Positions 1 through 11,180 of a stretch of DNA of 64,000 nucleotides are shown here, one piece after another. This DNA comes from Bombus terrestris. Taxonomy: Eukaryota > Arthropoda > Insecta > Hymenoptera > Apidae. The position numbers and the translations under genes were made by a program. Below the pieces are notes generated by a model. The model saw only the letters and a list, made by a program, of their open reading frames with translations. It made no database searches and was not told the DNA's origin. Where the stretch lies: the NCBI RefSeq assembly GCF_910591885.1, contig NC_063269.1, forward strand, positions 992,001 to 1,056,000, read 5' to 3'. Position 1 is the first letter of the stretch. Each line of letters opens with the position of its first letter.

Positions 1-79
1 TCGTTCGTCTCGTCGGCTCCTTACGTCGTTCCGGAGAATCGGCCGCGCGTCACAGGGAACCGACGATCGTCCGTCAGGG
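1..79 (+). other. 5' portion of ladybird exon 1 (UTR or further coding)
   Basis: This stretch lies directly before the first in-frame ATG of the ladybird coding sequence. Reading back from position 80 in the same frame, no stop codon occurs as far as the window edge (26 codons), so it could be 5' UTR or could encode more N-terminal protein if an ATG lies outside the window. No core promoter element is visible, so the transcription start is probably to the left of the window. Confidence 0.5.
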
Positions 80-781
80 ATGTGCACCACGGAAATGACA
101 GAATCGTATACGATGTCGCCGTCGACGACGGTGTCTTCCAGCGCCACGACGCCGGGCTGCTTAGGATCGCCGGCTCACCGACGGACACCCTGCCGAGCTT
201 CTCCCGGCCGAGGCGACGTTCAGGACGACGAGGACGAGATCTCGGTGGGTTGCCCGAGTCCCTTGCCTCTGGTCGTCGTCGCTCCCAGCGCGGACGAGGA
301 CGAGAGGTTGTCCCAATCGAGGGAGGAGTACGCGGAGAGACTGAGCCCGCGAAGAAGTTACCCGAGAGATTCCGTGATCGACGACGAGGACAGTTATTCT
401 CGCAGTGGCGATTACAGAATGTCAAACGGAAGAGGCCTGCGCACCCACGAGAGCAGTGGCGGCGACTCGGTGACTACGTTGAGAGACGAGGAAGAGGACG
501 ACGAGGACGACGAGGAAGCGAATAGCAGGACTAGCAGTAACGGTGCCTCGGCGGCCGGTGCTGCGGACGATTACTTCAAACCCTTGAAACGGCTAAAGAT
601 GGTGCAGATGCAGCACTCGGACGAGGAAGACGACAGGGATCGAGACACGAACGAACGAGGAGTAAAATCTTTCAGCATTCTGGACATTTTATCGCATCGG
701 CCAAAGGCGAAAATCGTACGTCCGTGGGACACGGTCGAGTCGAATCTCAACCACCACCACCACCATCGCCATCATCTCCAG

Positions 782-812
<31 letters not shown>

Positions 813-1211
813 CTCATCATCAGCACCATCTGCATCATCATCACAACCATTCCACGACGCCGAGGGATCTTTCCTTGATGGGTATGTCCCTGGCGTCTAT
901 GTCGGGCTCCATCAGCGAACCACCTCTTAGCAGCTCGTCCTCGTCCGGAAGGAGCTCCGTCTCCGATTCCGGAAGTCCCGATCCACTGGGTCATCATCAT
1001 CACCATAGTTTGCACCACGGTATGCATCCTGGACTGCATCATCCGGTGTTACAGCAGCAACAACAGCAGCAACAGTTCAAGAGGAAAACGTCTCAGCAGC
1101 ACGGCTCTCAGAGCGGGCATCACGGGAAAAGGACAACGGGACAGGGAAGTCCTCTGGACGCGTTGTTCCAAATGACCAGCAAAACGTTCGACGCCGGCGA
1201 GCATAGTCAAG
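80..1211 (+). CDS. lbe: Ladybird homeobox protein, exon 1 (N-terminal 377 residues)
   Basis: This is the N-terminal coding exon of a ladybird/Lbx transcription factor, a nuclear repressor-type homeodomain protein that in flies specifies muscle, heart and epidermal cell identities. The chosen start is the first ATG at 80; a second at 95 (MTESYTMSP) is also possible. Visible parts are an acidic run (residues 136-146), a basic KPLKRLK stretch (about 167-173), an engrailed-homology-1-type repressor motif FSILDIL (198-204) followed by IVRPWD, two polyglutamine runs (234-244 and 325-332) set among histidine runs, and the ladybird/Lbx signature SPLDALFQMTSKTF (357-370). The exon ends in CAAG followed by GTGAGA, a strong donor, leaving one base of a split codon. 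Exon 2 at 40243 restores the frame. Reading through the donor would add only 14 residues before a stop at 1253-1255. The family assignment is firm; whether this is the orthologue of lbe, of lbl or of an unduplicated ancestor cannot be told here. Confidence 0.93.
779..811 (+). repeat. Coding (CAG/CAA)11 polyglutamine run
   Basis: Eleven glutamine codons, nine CAG and two CAA, encode Q234-Q244 of the ladybird protein, between His-rich stretches. The interspersed CAA codons interrupt an otherwise pure CAG array. Such runs commonly vary in length between strains, and no function can be assigned from sequence alone. Confidence 0.9.
1052..1075 (+). repeat. Second coding polyglutamine run
   Basis: Eight glutamine codons of mixed CAG and CAA encode Q325-Q332, just after a histidine-rich segment and before the basic FKRKT stretch that leads into the SPLDALFQM signature. 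Confidence 0.9.
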
Positions 1212-4200
1212 GTGAGAATTTTCGTAACAGGCTTCGATTTTCACGCGTTGCGTAAGCTGTCGTCGCTGACGAGCACACCGGTTATCTATCTGTATCACCA
1301 CTTGACGGAATTTATTCGGAAAGAGAATCGTTGAACGCGTATCGTGCACGCGGCGAAAATAGGAATTATTACGGAAGCATGATGGAGCAACTGATTACGT
1401 GTGTCGTATTTCAGTCGCGGTATACGTATCGTCACGATATCCCGGTGTAACCTATGAAACAATGCCTGGCACGATTCATTCGCACATGCAAATTCCGCGT
1501 CGAGCCAACGACTCTTAATAGAATCGAATGGACGGTTTCTTTATTAATGGTGGAAGCCCGCTTTTGTGTTCCCATCGTGGCATCATCGATGAATACAGAC
1601 CTTAATTTTGATGGATGTTCTCGACGAACCTCGATAACCGCCGTACGTTCGCTTCTTTCGTTTCTTTCGCCGGTACCACCGGCGATACTTTGCTATTATT
1701 ATTGTTTCCTACGACGCGACCAATCGAATCCTCTTCGGCTTGTAACCCACGAATTCGCTCTCTTACCCTCTTCTCATCCGCAAACATCCGCTATTATCAA
1801 AAATATTAATCACCCATGGTCGTCTCGAACGATTTTCCCTTTATGCGTTCCGGCACAATGCGTTCATCCCGGAACCACTGGAACACGGTTGATCGTCGTA
1901 CGACGCGAATACTCGATCTCTGTTCGTCAGCCGTCGTCTGTGACAATGCGCGTGCAATATAAATCCTTCGTATTGTCGTCGTTGGAACAACGAAATATAT
2001 CCGCTCGTCGAAAGATGGCCGATACGGAGTGAGTGTTAGATAATAGATAGACGAGATTTGTTTGTTTCGCGAGCGAGCGAATATCGAACGATTAGAACGA
2101 GTATGTAAGTAGTTTAGATGAAGCCGGTGGAGGCGCCGCTTCGTTGGATAGGCTGTTACGGTATTTAGAGACGAGGGAAAAGCGCGCACACGAGCGTCGT
2201 CGAGCACATACCAAGTGCTACTTTCCAGAAGCAGGCTTCTGCGAACGCTACTAATATTAGTAGCTGCTCTTACCGTCTGTTGCAAGATGCGCCGTAATTG
2301 AACGACGATGACATTTTTCACCGTAGCTTGGATTTTACGCGCTGGCTCGTACTCGAAACGAAACGGTAGTCGATATGGTTGGTGTTGGGCCTGTTTCGCG
2401 CGTCGATTCCCGGAGACGCGGAAGTATTAATCTTGGAGACGACCAGTTGACGGCCACGATTGATAGTACACGAGGGACAGGCTGGATGATGGTACGCATC
2501 GTGCGCCATCGATGATATCGGACGTTGCGTATTCCGTATCTCGCTAAAGGGAAACGGATCGATCCATGAGTCATCTTGGATCGTTAACCTCGAATAGACG
2601 CGGCTAAACCTGGAATTGTACACGTTTGTCTTGCGAGTTGGAACGATTTCCCCATGAATGAGTTTGTTTTGGATCCCCTTTGTCGGCGTAGGTTTAGAGG
2701 GGGCGCGAGTATCGACGAAAAACGATGGGCTAAGTAAAAGTTGTACCCTCGTTCGATCGTCGGAACGTCCGATCGAGGCACTCGAGGTCCTAATGGAATA
2801 GTAATTCATCGAAGCTGCAATAAACACGAGAGTCCTGCTCCGAAAGAAAATTTTCGGTCTACAGACTAACTCTTAAAAAAAATTGGATTTGCCGATGATA
2901 TCCTTGGAAATCGACAACGCAAACAGAGAGGCCGTGCGGCGGCCGTCTGTAATCTTTCTGTAATCCAATTACCTGCAGCAACAAAAACCAGCCGACGTGG
3001 AAGCGTAAATGCGCAAACACGTGCCCTTTTCCTAGCGCGTCGCGTCTCGTTTCGGAGACGGCAGATCGTAAAACCCAGTTTTCCGTAACCCAGACCGAGA
3101 CCTATGGTGCCTCGCAGATCGAACTTGGCATCGTTGGCGGGATTAAAATGGCCGAAACGGCCAGAGAAACTCGCAATAATCATCGTAAAATTAAGGGTTT
3201 TATGAAACGAAAAATTACGGACGGAAACCACGCTTTCTATGGACCTTGAAACCTCTCCAAGTTCCTTCGAACGACCATCCTCGTGATCGTTCATTGTTTG
3301 CCATAGCCTCGGCAAATTGTTTTACAATGCCGTTGGCTTATGCTACGCGTCGCCGCCGTGTTTGCACGAGAAAAGGAAACGATCTTTTTTTTCTCGAAAG
3401 ACAGGCCACGTAAACAAGCAGCTTGCTCTTCGGGGGTGGCCTAAAGCGGATTTCCAAGCGCTTCTTCGGAAACTCTTATCGCAGCTGCCATAAGAGAGAA
3501 CCGATTCTCTCAGATCCGTGGCCGCCAAATGTTGCATTGTTTCGTATCCTTGAAACGCAGCCTGCGTATATCTTGCCTTTGTCGGTCAAGACGCTGCGCA
3601 CAACGTTAACGAAAGAAAACGCGACGACCTTACAACGAAATTCGTAGGTCGCGAGACGTCGATTCAGTTGTTCGTTTTCCTGCACTTTCGTAAGAATACG
3701 AGAAACGCGCGTAACGCGATAAACGAGTATGGCGATAAACGAGAGCGGTAGGAAGAAGCAGACGGTCGATATCCTTGGAGATTTCAATATTCCTTGACAC
3801 GTTGGTGGCGCGTTAATGACAAGGAAACGATGCCGCGTCCTTAGACAGCCGGATTGTTCGGGCATCAAGACGTCGTTCATCATTTTCATGCCGCACTTCC
3901 GTTCTTCTCGACCAATTACCCCGTGCGTACGGTGGCGGTAGTACCGGTGGCGTAGGAAGAAAAAATTTCACGACGAACGCCGCCCGATATAGTCGGGTTT
4001 AAAAGGGAAGAGGAAGAGAAGAAGAAATAAAAGGGAGAGCCCGTTCCCTGACGAAAGGACAGTTTGGCATTACGTTCGAGGGGCGCGTAAGAGGCACGTA
4101 TTATCCCATAAGCCGTAAGACGACCAGACGTGGATGGTCGCGCGCACACGGACACCATAGCTCGTTACACGTTTCGGTCGGGGTCTGGCCTCGTCCATCC

Positions 4201-4340
4201 GTGTGTGTCCCTGGCAGGACCAGTACGTAATTTTAGGCCCACCTATACACCGGCGATCTCTACACGAGTAATTTATTATGTGGCGCGGCGAGAGCATATG
4301 TCTCATTTGCATATAGCGTGATACAGAAAACGCGAGCCGG
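1212..4340. other. Proximal intron, no gene seen
   Basis: Mostly unique sequence. Open frames of up to 192 codons (for example + strand 1454-2032) show no domain and compete with equal-sized frames on the other strand. Two exact POU octamers occur here, ATGCAAAT at 1486-1493 and ATTTGCAT at 4305-4312, and a CACTTGA word that fits a Tinman/NK2 site lies at 1299-1305. I see nothing else of note. Confidence 0.6.
4305..4312 (-). promoter_or_regulatory. Exact POU octamer ATTTGCAT
   Basis: A perfect octamer (reverse complement ATGCAAAT) in the AT context CTCATTTGCATATAG, about 40 bases before a CGG-rich patch. It is one of eight exact copies in the window (1486, 4305, 13301, 21486, 28116, 33008, 44258, 58956). 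A single octamer is weak evidence of function. Confidence 0.3.
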
Positions 4341-4349
4341 TACTTCCGA

Positions 4350-4380
4350 CGGCGGCGGCGGCGGTGGTCGCGGCGGCGGC
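4350..4380. repeat. (CGG)n patch
   Basis: An impure CGG/GCG trinucleotide run of about 31 bases, interrupted by GGTGGTCG. It sits in the intron, and the neighbouring frames give only low-complexity proline or glycine peptides, so it is treated as a microsatellite. Confidence 0.75.
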
Positions 4381-4976
4381 CAATATGCGAAACATTTCAA
4401 CAAAGAGACGTCGTCGTCGCGTCTTTTACGTCGTATACGATAGCACCGCGATCGAGTCGATGCGTTTCGCGGCCCGTATGGATAGCGACGAAAAAATAGC
4501 GGCAATTTGAAAGGAACGCAAGTTGTCCGAATCTTGGGACTTTTGTATTCGAATTTTTATAATATCTCACAGTCACGAGTTGATGTTGGAGAAGAAGAGA
4601 AAGGATTTACTCCAGAGTCGAATCGCGTCTGAAATACCGCGCTTTGATCGCTAGTGTCGGCGGTATCGGCACGTAAGAGGATACTGACACCGCGTGAGAA
4701 ATATGCATCGGCTATGATTGATTCTCGTGAGAAGGTTAATTTATCCAGAAATCTCGCAATCCAACGATAGTTCGATAACGAAGGAATATCGCTGTTTAAC
4801 GAAGATTCGTTGGGAATCGCAGATTTACGCCCCCGGGAGTATGGTGTGGGTTTTATCAATTTTATATTTCGTCCGAAATGCCACTTTTTAACGGCGCGCA
4901 AGGGCGTCTTGGGATCGCGCTGGAGGAGAGAAAGGCGGCAAAGTAGAAGGGGAACGGTTCGCCTCGGGCAACGTGG

Positions 4977-4984
4977 TATAAAAG
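4977..4984 (+). promoter_or_regulatory. TATA-box-like TATAAAAG inside the intron
   Basis: An exact TATAAAAG followed by a GC-richer stretch; the region 25-35 bases downstream (about 5002-5015, TTTACGCAATTT) has no clear initiator. It could mark an internal or enhancer-RNA start, or be chance. No reading frame with a recognisable product follows. Confidence 0.15.
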
Positions 4985-6007
4985 CCGGTGCGCCTTCGCT
5001 TTACGCAATTTATGATACGTTCTTTAAAAGGGCTAACATTAGGCAAAGAGGCAACAGCTACAGGGGCCATTACGAGGTTCCGTGATTGGCCGCACGCGTA
5101 TTGAAAACTAGCCGGAATTAATCAAACTCGGTCATCTTCCTCGACAAATTATTTTATTCGTGTTGTTTAAAAGAAAAAGCAACTTATTGATACCGTAGAG
5201 AGATCGTGTTTAATACGCGCGCCTACATACACGTATTTTCCAAAATATCGACGAATTTAACGTTGCACGTATCCCCGATTTCACGAAACTACAACCGTAC
5301 GTACCGCGTCTTGTCGATTTCTCACGTGCCGTACCGGGCTCCCGATGGAATTCGATCATCTCCATTATCCCATAGGCTGGTGGCGAGTCTGCTGGGGGTT
5401 TGATCGGCGGCGCGAGATCGTCCGTGGAAGGTTTTTGCGGGTGAACACGACGCGATTCGTCCCCTTCTTTACCCCGTACCACCCGGAATACGCATAAAAC
5501 GCGTTGTTCACACGAGAGCCGATCGGAGCCAGCGAGCGCGGCAGTCAGACAGGCCGGTCGAGGTTGCCTTCACGGAGAGAAGCCCGCTTGCGGTCTCGGG
5601 ACCAGAATTACAAATGATATCGAATCGAATCGCTCGTAATATTATTCGATACGTGTTCCATTACTGGCGAAGTCTGAGCTTCAGGGATTCAAATTAGATT
5701 ACCGCCGGGTTAGGTATTCCCGATCGTACGTATCTGCCGCGTCTTGCTACGTTCCACGCGTACCAACGCATTTCTCGATATCCATAGAAATTTATACGTA
5801 CGTACGTTCGAACGTATTTTCGTAGAGGCGTATGGGTGAGCCATTGGCGCGTGTATGGGATCGAACACATCGACGAAATAAGAGAAGAACCGAAGGAACA
5901 GAGAGACGCGGTCAGCGAGGCCCGAGGCCCCTACAACACGGTAGCCTCACGTATCCGCAATTTACTTCTGATTATTATGCTCTCTATACTTACGCGGCGT
6001 TCTTATC

Positions 6008-6011
<4 letters not shown>
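4985..6011. other. Intron stretch, no gene seen
   Basis: Unique sequence with short overlapping frames on both strands (60-91 codons), none with a domain. It runs up to the CT microsatellite at 6012 and holds nothing I can name apart from the TATA-like word just upstream. Confidence 0.55.

Positions 6012-6045
<34 letters not shown>
6012..6045. repeat. (CT)17 microsatellite
   Basis: A pure dinucleotide run of 34 bases that continues into an impure pyrimidine-rich tail to about 6120. It produces spurious Leu/Ser-rich frames on the + strand and Arg/Glu-rich frames on the - strand. Confidence 0.95.
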
Positions 6046-6050
<5 letters not shown>

Positions 6051-6639
6051 TCTCTCTTCGTCCCCTTCGTTTTCCCTCGATCCAGACGAGTCCTTCCTTT
6101 CTCTCTGGCTGTTTGTTGTTCTTCGTCCGTCCCGCGCGGTAAGCTTGGACGCTGCCCTGTACGGGAATCGAGGCAGGTATCGATTTACGACGGTACCCAG
6201 TCGTTAGATTCTCGACGATATATGCCCTCGTCATGCTTGGGCCACTCTGTCTGCCCGCTCGAAACCCTGGCTTTCGTTCGTATAGCCCACTCCATGTACC
6301 TCGTCTTATCAGCGATCGGCCGAACCGTTTACGCGACTTTGATAAAATTTGCTTTCCGGAATATGAAGTGGTCCTCGGTTGGAGAAAGAGTTGGGTAAGA
6401 GCGACCTTACGTTCTCATCGGCCACTGTACGGGCCAAGTAGATCGTTGCAGCTGCATCGTCGAAACTACGGGTCAATTATCGACAACGCTACCGTACAGG
6501 CTGATTCCGGAAGCTGGGGCAGACTTCTTCCGATCGTATCTCCGGGTACAAAGTATACCCCGGTACGCCTCATTACGTGTCGACAAGCGTTTCTTTCGGA
6601 TCGATCCATTTTATTACAAATTATACATGTTGAGGTTGA

Positions 6640-7280
6640 CTGATAGATGAACGAGCGGATGAATTTCCAATAGAAAAATATATTGAAACAAGTATAGGTG
6701 TGGTGTAACGATGATCCGGATCCTCACTCTCTCGGTGTTACGATACGATGGAATACGATAAGGGAGCAGGTTCGTACATTTATAGCAAAGGACATTACCA
6801 AAAAGGTTAACCTTGGTGCTCTAGCTCTAGCTGTAGGCTACAAGAAACAGCAATAGAAATCTACTTATAGCTCTTTTGTTCCTAAACCTTGTAACCCAAA
6901 ACAACATTCATATTCGACGGCACAATATTATGGACCTCTTCTTGTCTCTAATTTTTTGCTTCACTAAATTCTATTTTCTTCGTAACAGCGGTGTCAAAAA
7001 AAAAAAAAAGATGTAAAGTTTTTCTTGAAGTAATTGCTTCAACGATACAAAATTGCGATATCGAAAAAATTGCCTCTCAGTCGTCCGTAGAAGATAACAA
7101 CAGAACGTCGTACCATTTACATTCTGTCGCTGCGTGCTGCTTATTACCTGCCACCTCTCAAGTATCCTTTTACGTGTATTTTCTCGCTATAAAGAAAATA
7201 TATATTATTTGCGATAAAATAATATAAAAAAAAAGAAAGAAAGAGAAAGAAAGCAGAGAAGAAGGGGGAAACTGCGTAAG
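6640..7280. other. AT-rich island ending in an A-rich tail
   Basis: This segment is clearly richer in A and T than the intron around it. It carries an internal A-run (about 6998-7010) and ends in ATATAAAAAAAAAGAAAG-type sequence at about 7223-7258. A 78-codon frame (6991-7227) opens in the first A-run and has no recognisable domain. The composition step and the terminal A-rich tract could reflect an old retroposon insertion, but I found no target-site duplication, inverted repeat or protein homology, so simple AT-rich intron is equally possible. Confidence 0.35.
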
Positions 7281-8560
7281 AGTGGATTAGTTTTCCTGGA
7301 TAAAAAGTAGGCGTCGCTGGGAATGGAAGCAGGCGTTCGCTTTCGTTTAATAAGCGGCGTTAGACCGACGCCGATTCGGCTGGTTTAACGCACAAACGAG
7401 GAATCGATCGGCAAATTGTATCTGTCCGTCCGGTGTGCAACGATCCCCGGTCCGGTTTGCGTGTTTTTATCGGTTACCTGCTTCGGCTCGCGCGATCGTT
7501 TCGCGTTTTCGTGTTTACCTCAAATTACCGCCCGCCCGGAGTGGATTTTTTCGTTTTCTCGCGCGCGCGTCGTCCGTCGAACGTTGGAAGCGTTCCCTCG
7601 TTCGCGGAACACGCATATAACACTCGAGGCGGCTTTTTACCCCGTCTGCTTGACTCGAACGATCTAACGATTTCTACGCGCGACAGCCCGCAAAATCGAC
7701 CGCACCGCCGTGCATCGTAAACAGGTCGCATCTCGCGCTGGCTGGGATTTTCTCGTTTTTTGCTGCCGAACCCAGTTCGCGGGACAATCGAGCGTAACGA
7801 CTACGACGGGCTTCTAACCTGCGAGCTGCGTATCGGACAGCGCATCGAACAGCGCATCGAACAGCGCATCGAACAGCGCGAACAAAAGATACCACGTTGT
7901 CGGGTAACGATCGGAGTAGTGTATAACAGGTTTGTCGGGAACCTCGAACGAGGAAGCAGTTCCGAACTCTCTCGATGAAAACGCGCTCGTGTTGCTCTAG
8001 TTTGCGGTGAACGATCGGTCTAGTATTTTGTTAATCGTTTTCCCGGTAGCGTTGATAGCAGTAGCGCCGATTGTGGCGAAATTAGCCACGAAGCAGTAGG
8101 ATATGCAAGACTCGGAGCTTGAGAAGGATAATTGGTAATAGTAAACAAATTTTATGGTGTACGATAGCAATACCGATTCGTAATAGAGTCACGAGAATCG
8201 TGTAATACGCAAAGTAACAGCTGTATATATTACATATTATGGTAGAAACATGCTTACAAGAGGTGAAAAATTGTCTGTATCGCGTCTACTCCTGCCGTAC
8301 AACGATCCGATATTAAATGCGATTCTGTAGTTGAAAGAAGTTAATTAGTTAGTAGTTCGTTACGTACTCCGTACACCGTACGCTTTGTCTGTTAATTTCG
8401 CGATTGTACGATCTTCGTTGTAGAGTCGATGGATGGTTAACCAAGCGGTCTTTCGGTTATCAATTACACGTCAATTAGTCTAGCTCCCCTTTTTCCAGCG
8501 CGTCTGTTTACCATCCGCGCGTTCTGATTGGCACGCGTCCGCGTAGCCGCTCGTTGCAAC
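7281..8560. other. Intron stretch, no gene seen
   Basis: CpG-rich sequence at 7320-7960 with overlapping frames in several phases, including a His/Arg/Ala-rich - strand frame created by the 12-bp array at 7838. From 7980 to 8560 no frame above 60 codons exists and no repeat is evident. Confidence 0.55.
7838..7880. repeat. 12-bp tandem array (CAGCGCATCGAA)3+
   Basis: Three exact copies at 7838-7849, 7850-7861 and 7862-7873, then a partial copy. The period is divisible by three, so it reads as a repeated four-residue motif (QRIE on the + strand), but the host frame is short and has no other coding sign. Confidence 0.9.
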
Positions 8561-8780
8561 GACAAACGATCATGCTGGTAATTAAGCGAAGCACCGACGT
8601 CGCTCTCGCCGCGTAACATAGTCGCGGCTGAAATTATCAGTCATAATAACGGGGCTGACCGCGTCTCGCGATTAACATACAGCCGGACGAAGCGATGAAA
8701 ATATTTACGCGGCGTGGACGATTCTATAATTAAACATGGCACCTACGCGTAATCGAGCCTATTTATCCTTGGTCCCGTTA
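8560..8780. promoter_or_regulatory. Candidate regulatory block with homeodomain-type words
   Basis: Contains GGTAATTAAGC, AAATTATCAGTCATAATAAC, GATTAACATAC and ATAATTAAACATGG within about 180 bases of otherwise CpG-rich DNA, with no open frame. Such clustering of ATTA/ATAA cores suggests an intronic enhancer, but this rests on motif density alone. Confidence 0.25.
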
Positions 8781-9600
8781 GAGCTATTTCACCGATAACG
8801 CTCGCGCGATTCCTCGGATTCGACGGGTTAACGCCATGCGACTCGCGGAGACTCGATCACGGCGAATACGTCGTGGTTTTATTTTCCCAATCGGTACAAG
8901 TACCTCTTAGTTAAAGGGATACTCGAGTTTCTGGATCCAGCGGAGATGAAAAGGAGGAAAGGGTTGAAAGAATAGTGCCGCGCGCTTGTGTGAGCCCTTG
9001 CACAGTCTTGCGCAGTCTTGTTTACCCGGCTTCGACTAAGTACAGAGATGTCGACGCATTTTTATGGATCGCGGTTGGAGCTATCTAATGTACGCTTCTT
9101 ACGAAGGCGTGATCTTTGGTGCCGTTACTTCGCGGCGAAGAAAGCCACTACGCAAAATTGTCGAAGCTTTTCTGGCCGTTCGAACCGTACGAACATTTGA
9201 CGACACAGGTTACCCCTTATACAGGGTAAATTTCTACCAAGTTTTTCTATCTATTCTCTAAATCTATCGTTCACGGCGATAGGAAGGGAATATCGGCAAA
9301 TTTGGGAAACTGTCAAAGTAAAATTATACGATTGATCGTAGACGAATAGAAATTTGCGGATAGTCCAAGGAAGGATGGTTGGACGATATCGATGCGATTC
9401 TTATGCAACGTTGCTTGTCAAAGCTACAGCCACGGGTCTCGTTCTTTTCGCTTCGTTTAGCTAGTCGAAACGCGGTCGAGTCGTGGAGGACCGTACGATC
9501 GGTCCTCGAACCGAGGATCGTCGTGCGTTTTCTTTTCCAAGCGACCAAGGAGACACGCGTATTAGTCACGTTAAAGAGCCACTCGAGTTTCCGGATCCTC

Positions 9601-9680
9601 GAGGTTAAATAAGAAGGAAAGAGGACCGGGGAGAGGTAAAAAGAAAAAGGAGACGGAGGGAAGATAAAAAGGAGGGTGGG
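9601..9680. repeat. Purine-rich low-complexity tract
   Basis: About 80 bases with few pyrimidines on the + strand, mixing GGA, GAA and AAAAG words. It generates the Phe/Leu/Ser-rich - strand frames at 9324-9814, which are therefore not taken as genes. Confidence 0.7.
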
Positions 9681-9814
9681 TCGTTCGTTTCGAGTTGTTG
9701 TGACAGTTTGCCGAACAAACAAAACACCAGCCGCCCGCCCCACCCCCTCTTGGGCGAGAAGGAAAGAGAGAGACTCCGGATGCCGGCAGAACTTTTTACT
9801 CGACAAGCAGGCAC

Positions 9815-11160
9815 CCCCGCTGCGTTAAGTGACCATTCGGTTTTCGAACAAGTGTGTGCTGTCTTTTCGAAGACACCCGACTCTTCTCATACGCTCTGAC
9901 ACGCTGATTCTTACAGCCTCTAACCGAAAACGGGAGTCCTGTTGCACAGTATCTCGCGTTTTTCTTTTACGTCGTGGCCTGCCATCGAGTTACGTAAGTC
10001 GAGAAACATTTTAGAGAGGAAAAATCTTCGTTGACCCAGATACGTTCGTCGTCGTATCGAAAGGACGATCGCGAAACGATTCTCGTTCGTATACTTTCGT
10101 AAGATTGCTTGAACGAGACTGCGAAATAAGTGGGTACTTGTTTCGAGAAACATGGTAGAAGAAGAATGGAAGAATTGGAGGATAGGCGAGTCAACAGCGT
10201 GGAGGGTACTCCTTTGCTTCGCCTTTTTCTGCATCTTGGCTCGGTATATATTTTTCTTTGGCGGAGCTCCGTAAAAAGGGATAAAGAAACACATGGTGCG
10301 GAAATCTTGGGGCGGCAATAAGCAAGTAAAATCGTGGCACCAGGCGCAATTGCCGCGGACAGATGGCACGGTAGCTGAGAAATAACGGCGGTTTCGATTC
10401 ATTTCGTGTATACATACACAGTCGGCGGGTGCTGTCCGCTCTAATCGAGGCAAGCAGAGTATACGCAGCAGCGAGTGCGACCTATTAATGCACGCAAGAA
10501 GGCTGCGATCGGCTCAGCTGGAAATTATGACGCTGTCGCGGTTCGTGCAACTTCGTATTACAGGGTAACTGTCGTGCTAGCCAAATGACCGGGTACGAAG
10601 TTGTAATAAAACGTCACGGCCGGTCAAATTGGACGTAAAGCGATGTTAATGATATCATTTTAGCCCGAGGGAAAGGGTGAAGCCCCCGCACGTACGGAAA
10701 CTCGGTGTGTCCCTCGTTGAAAATTAAAAGAATTTCCTTACCCTCTTGTATCGAGCACTCTTTAAATTTCGTTTGAAACGTTTCGATCCTTGGACGGGAG
10801 CACGAACTTTCAACATCCTGCGATGTCTCCACCGAGAAACGTACAATTACGCGACATTCTTCCGTCGACTGCTTACGTTGTCTGCTTCTGAAATACGTAC
10901 GACGCGTACGATCTTTCGTATTTCTGTTTCCTTTCGAAAGCAATAAATTACGATTCAATTACATATTTCTGTCATATCTTGGACTCCTCGTGGCTCGACG
11001 TTATTTAACGCTACGGTGGATCGTCGACCAACACATTTTCGAGAAAATTTGTTGGAATCTACCATCGCCGGGGGACTGCTACCGAGCGAAAGCCGAATCT
11101 CCTTCAAATTCCGGAGGAACGTGATTCACCGGTGCGTTATGTTTGAGCAATTTCATTAGG
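9815..11160. other. Intron stretch, no gene seen
   Basis: Unique sequence. The longest frame (177 codons, - strand, 9920-10453) overlaps frames of similar size on both strands and has no recognisable domain or transmembrane pattern. I see no repeats or motif clusters. Confidence 0.55.
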
Positions 11161-11165
11161 GAAAC

Positions 11166-11180
11166 GGGGGGGGGGGGGGG
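11166..11180 (+). repeat. G15 homopolymer
   Basis: Fifteen consecutive guanines followed by a purine-rich GAAGAGTGG tail. Its length may be miscounted in the assembly. It breaks the reading frames on either side. Confidence 0.9.

Noticed and set aside
1212..1255. Ladybird frame continuing past the exon 1 donor
   Set aside because: Adds only 14 residues before a stop, without homology. A strong GTGAGA donor and the in-frame homeodomain exon explain the end of exon 1.
1454..2032. Frame of 192 codons on the + strand just after exon 1
   Set aside because: No domain, and - strand frames of similar length cover the same bases. It does not continue the ladybird frame.
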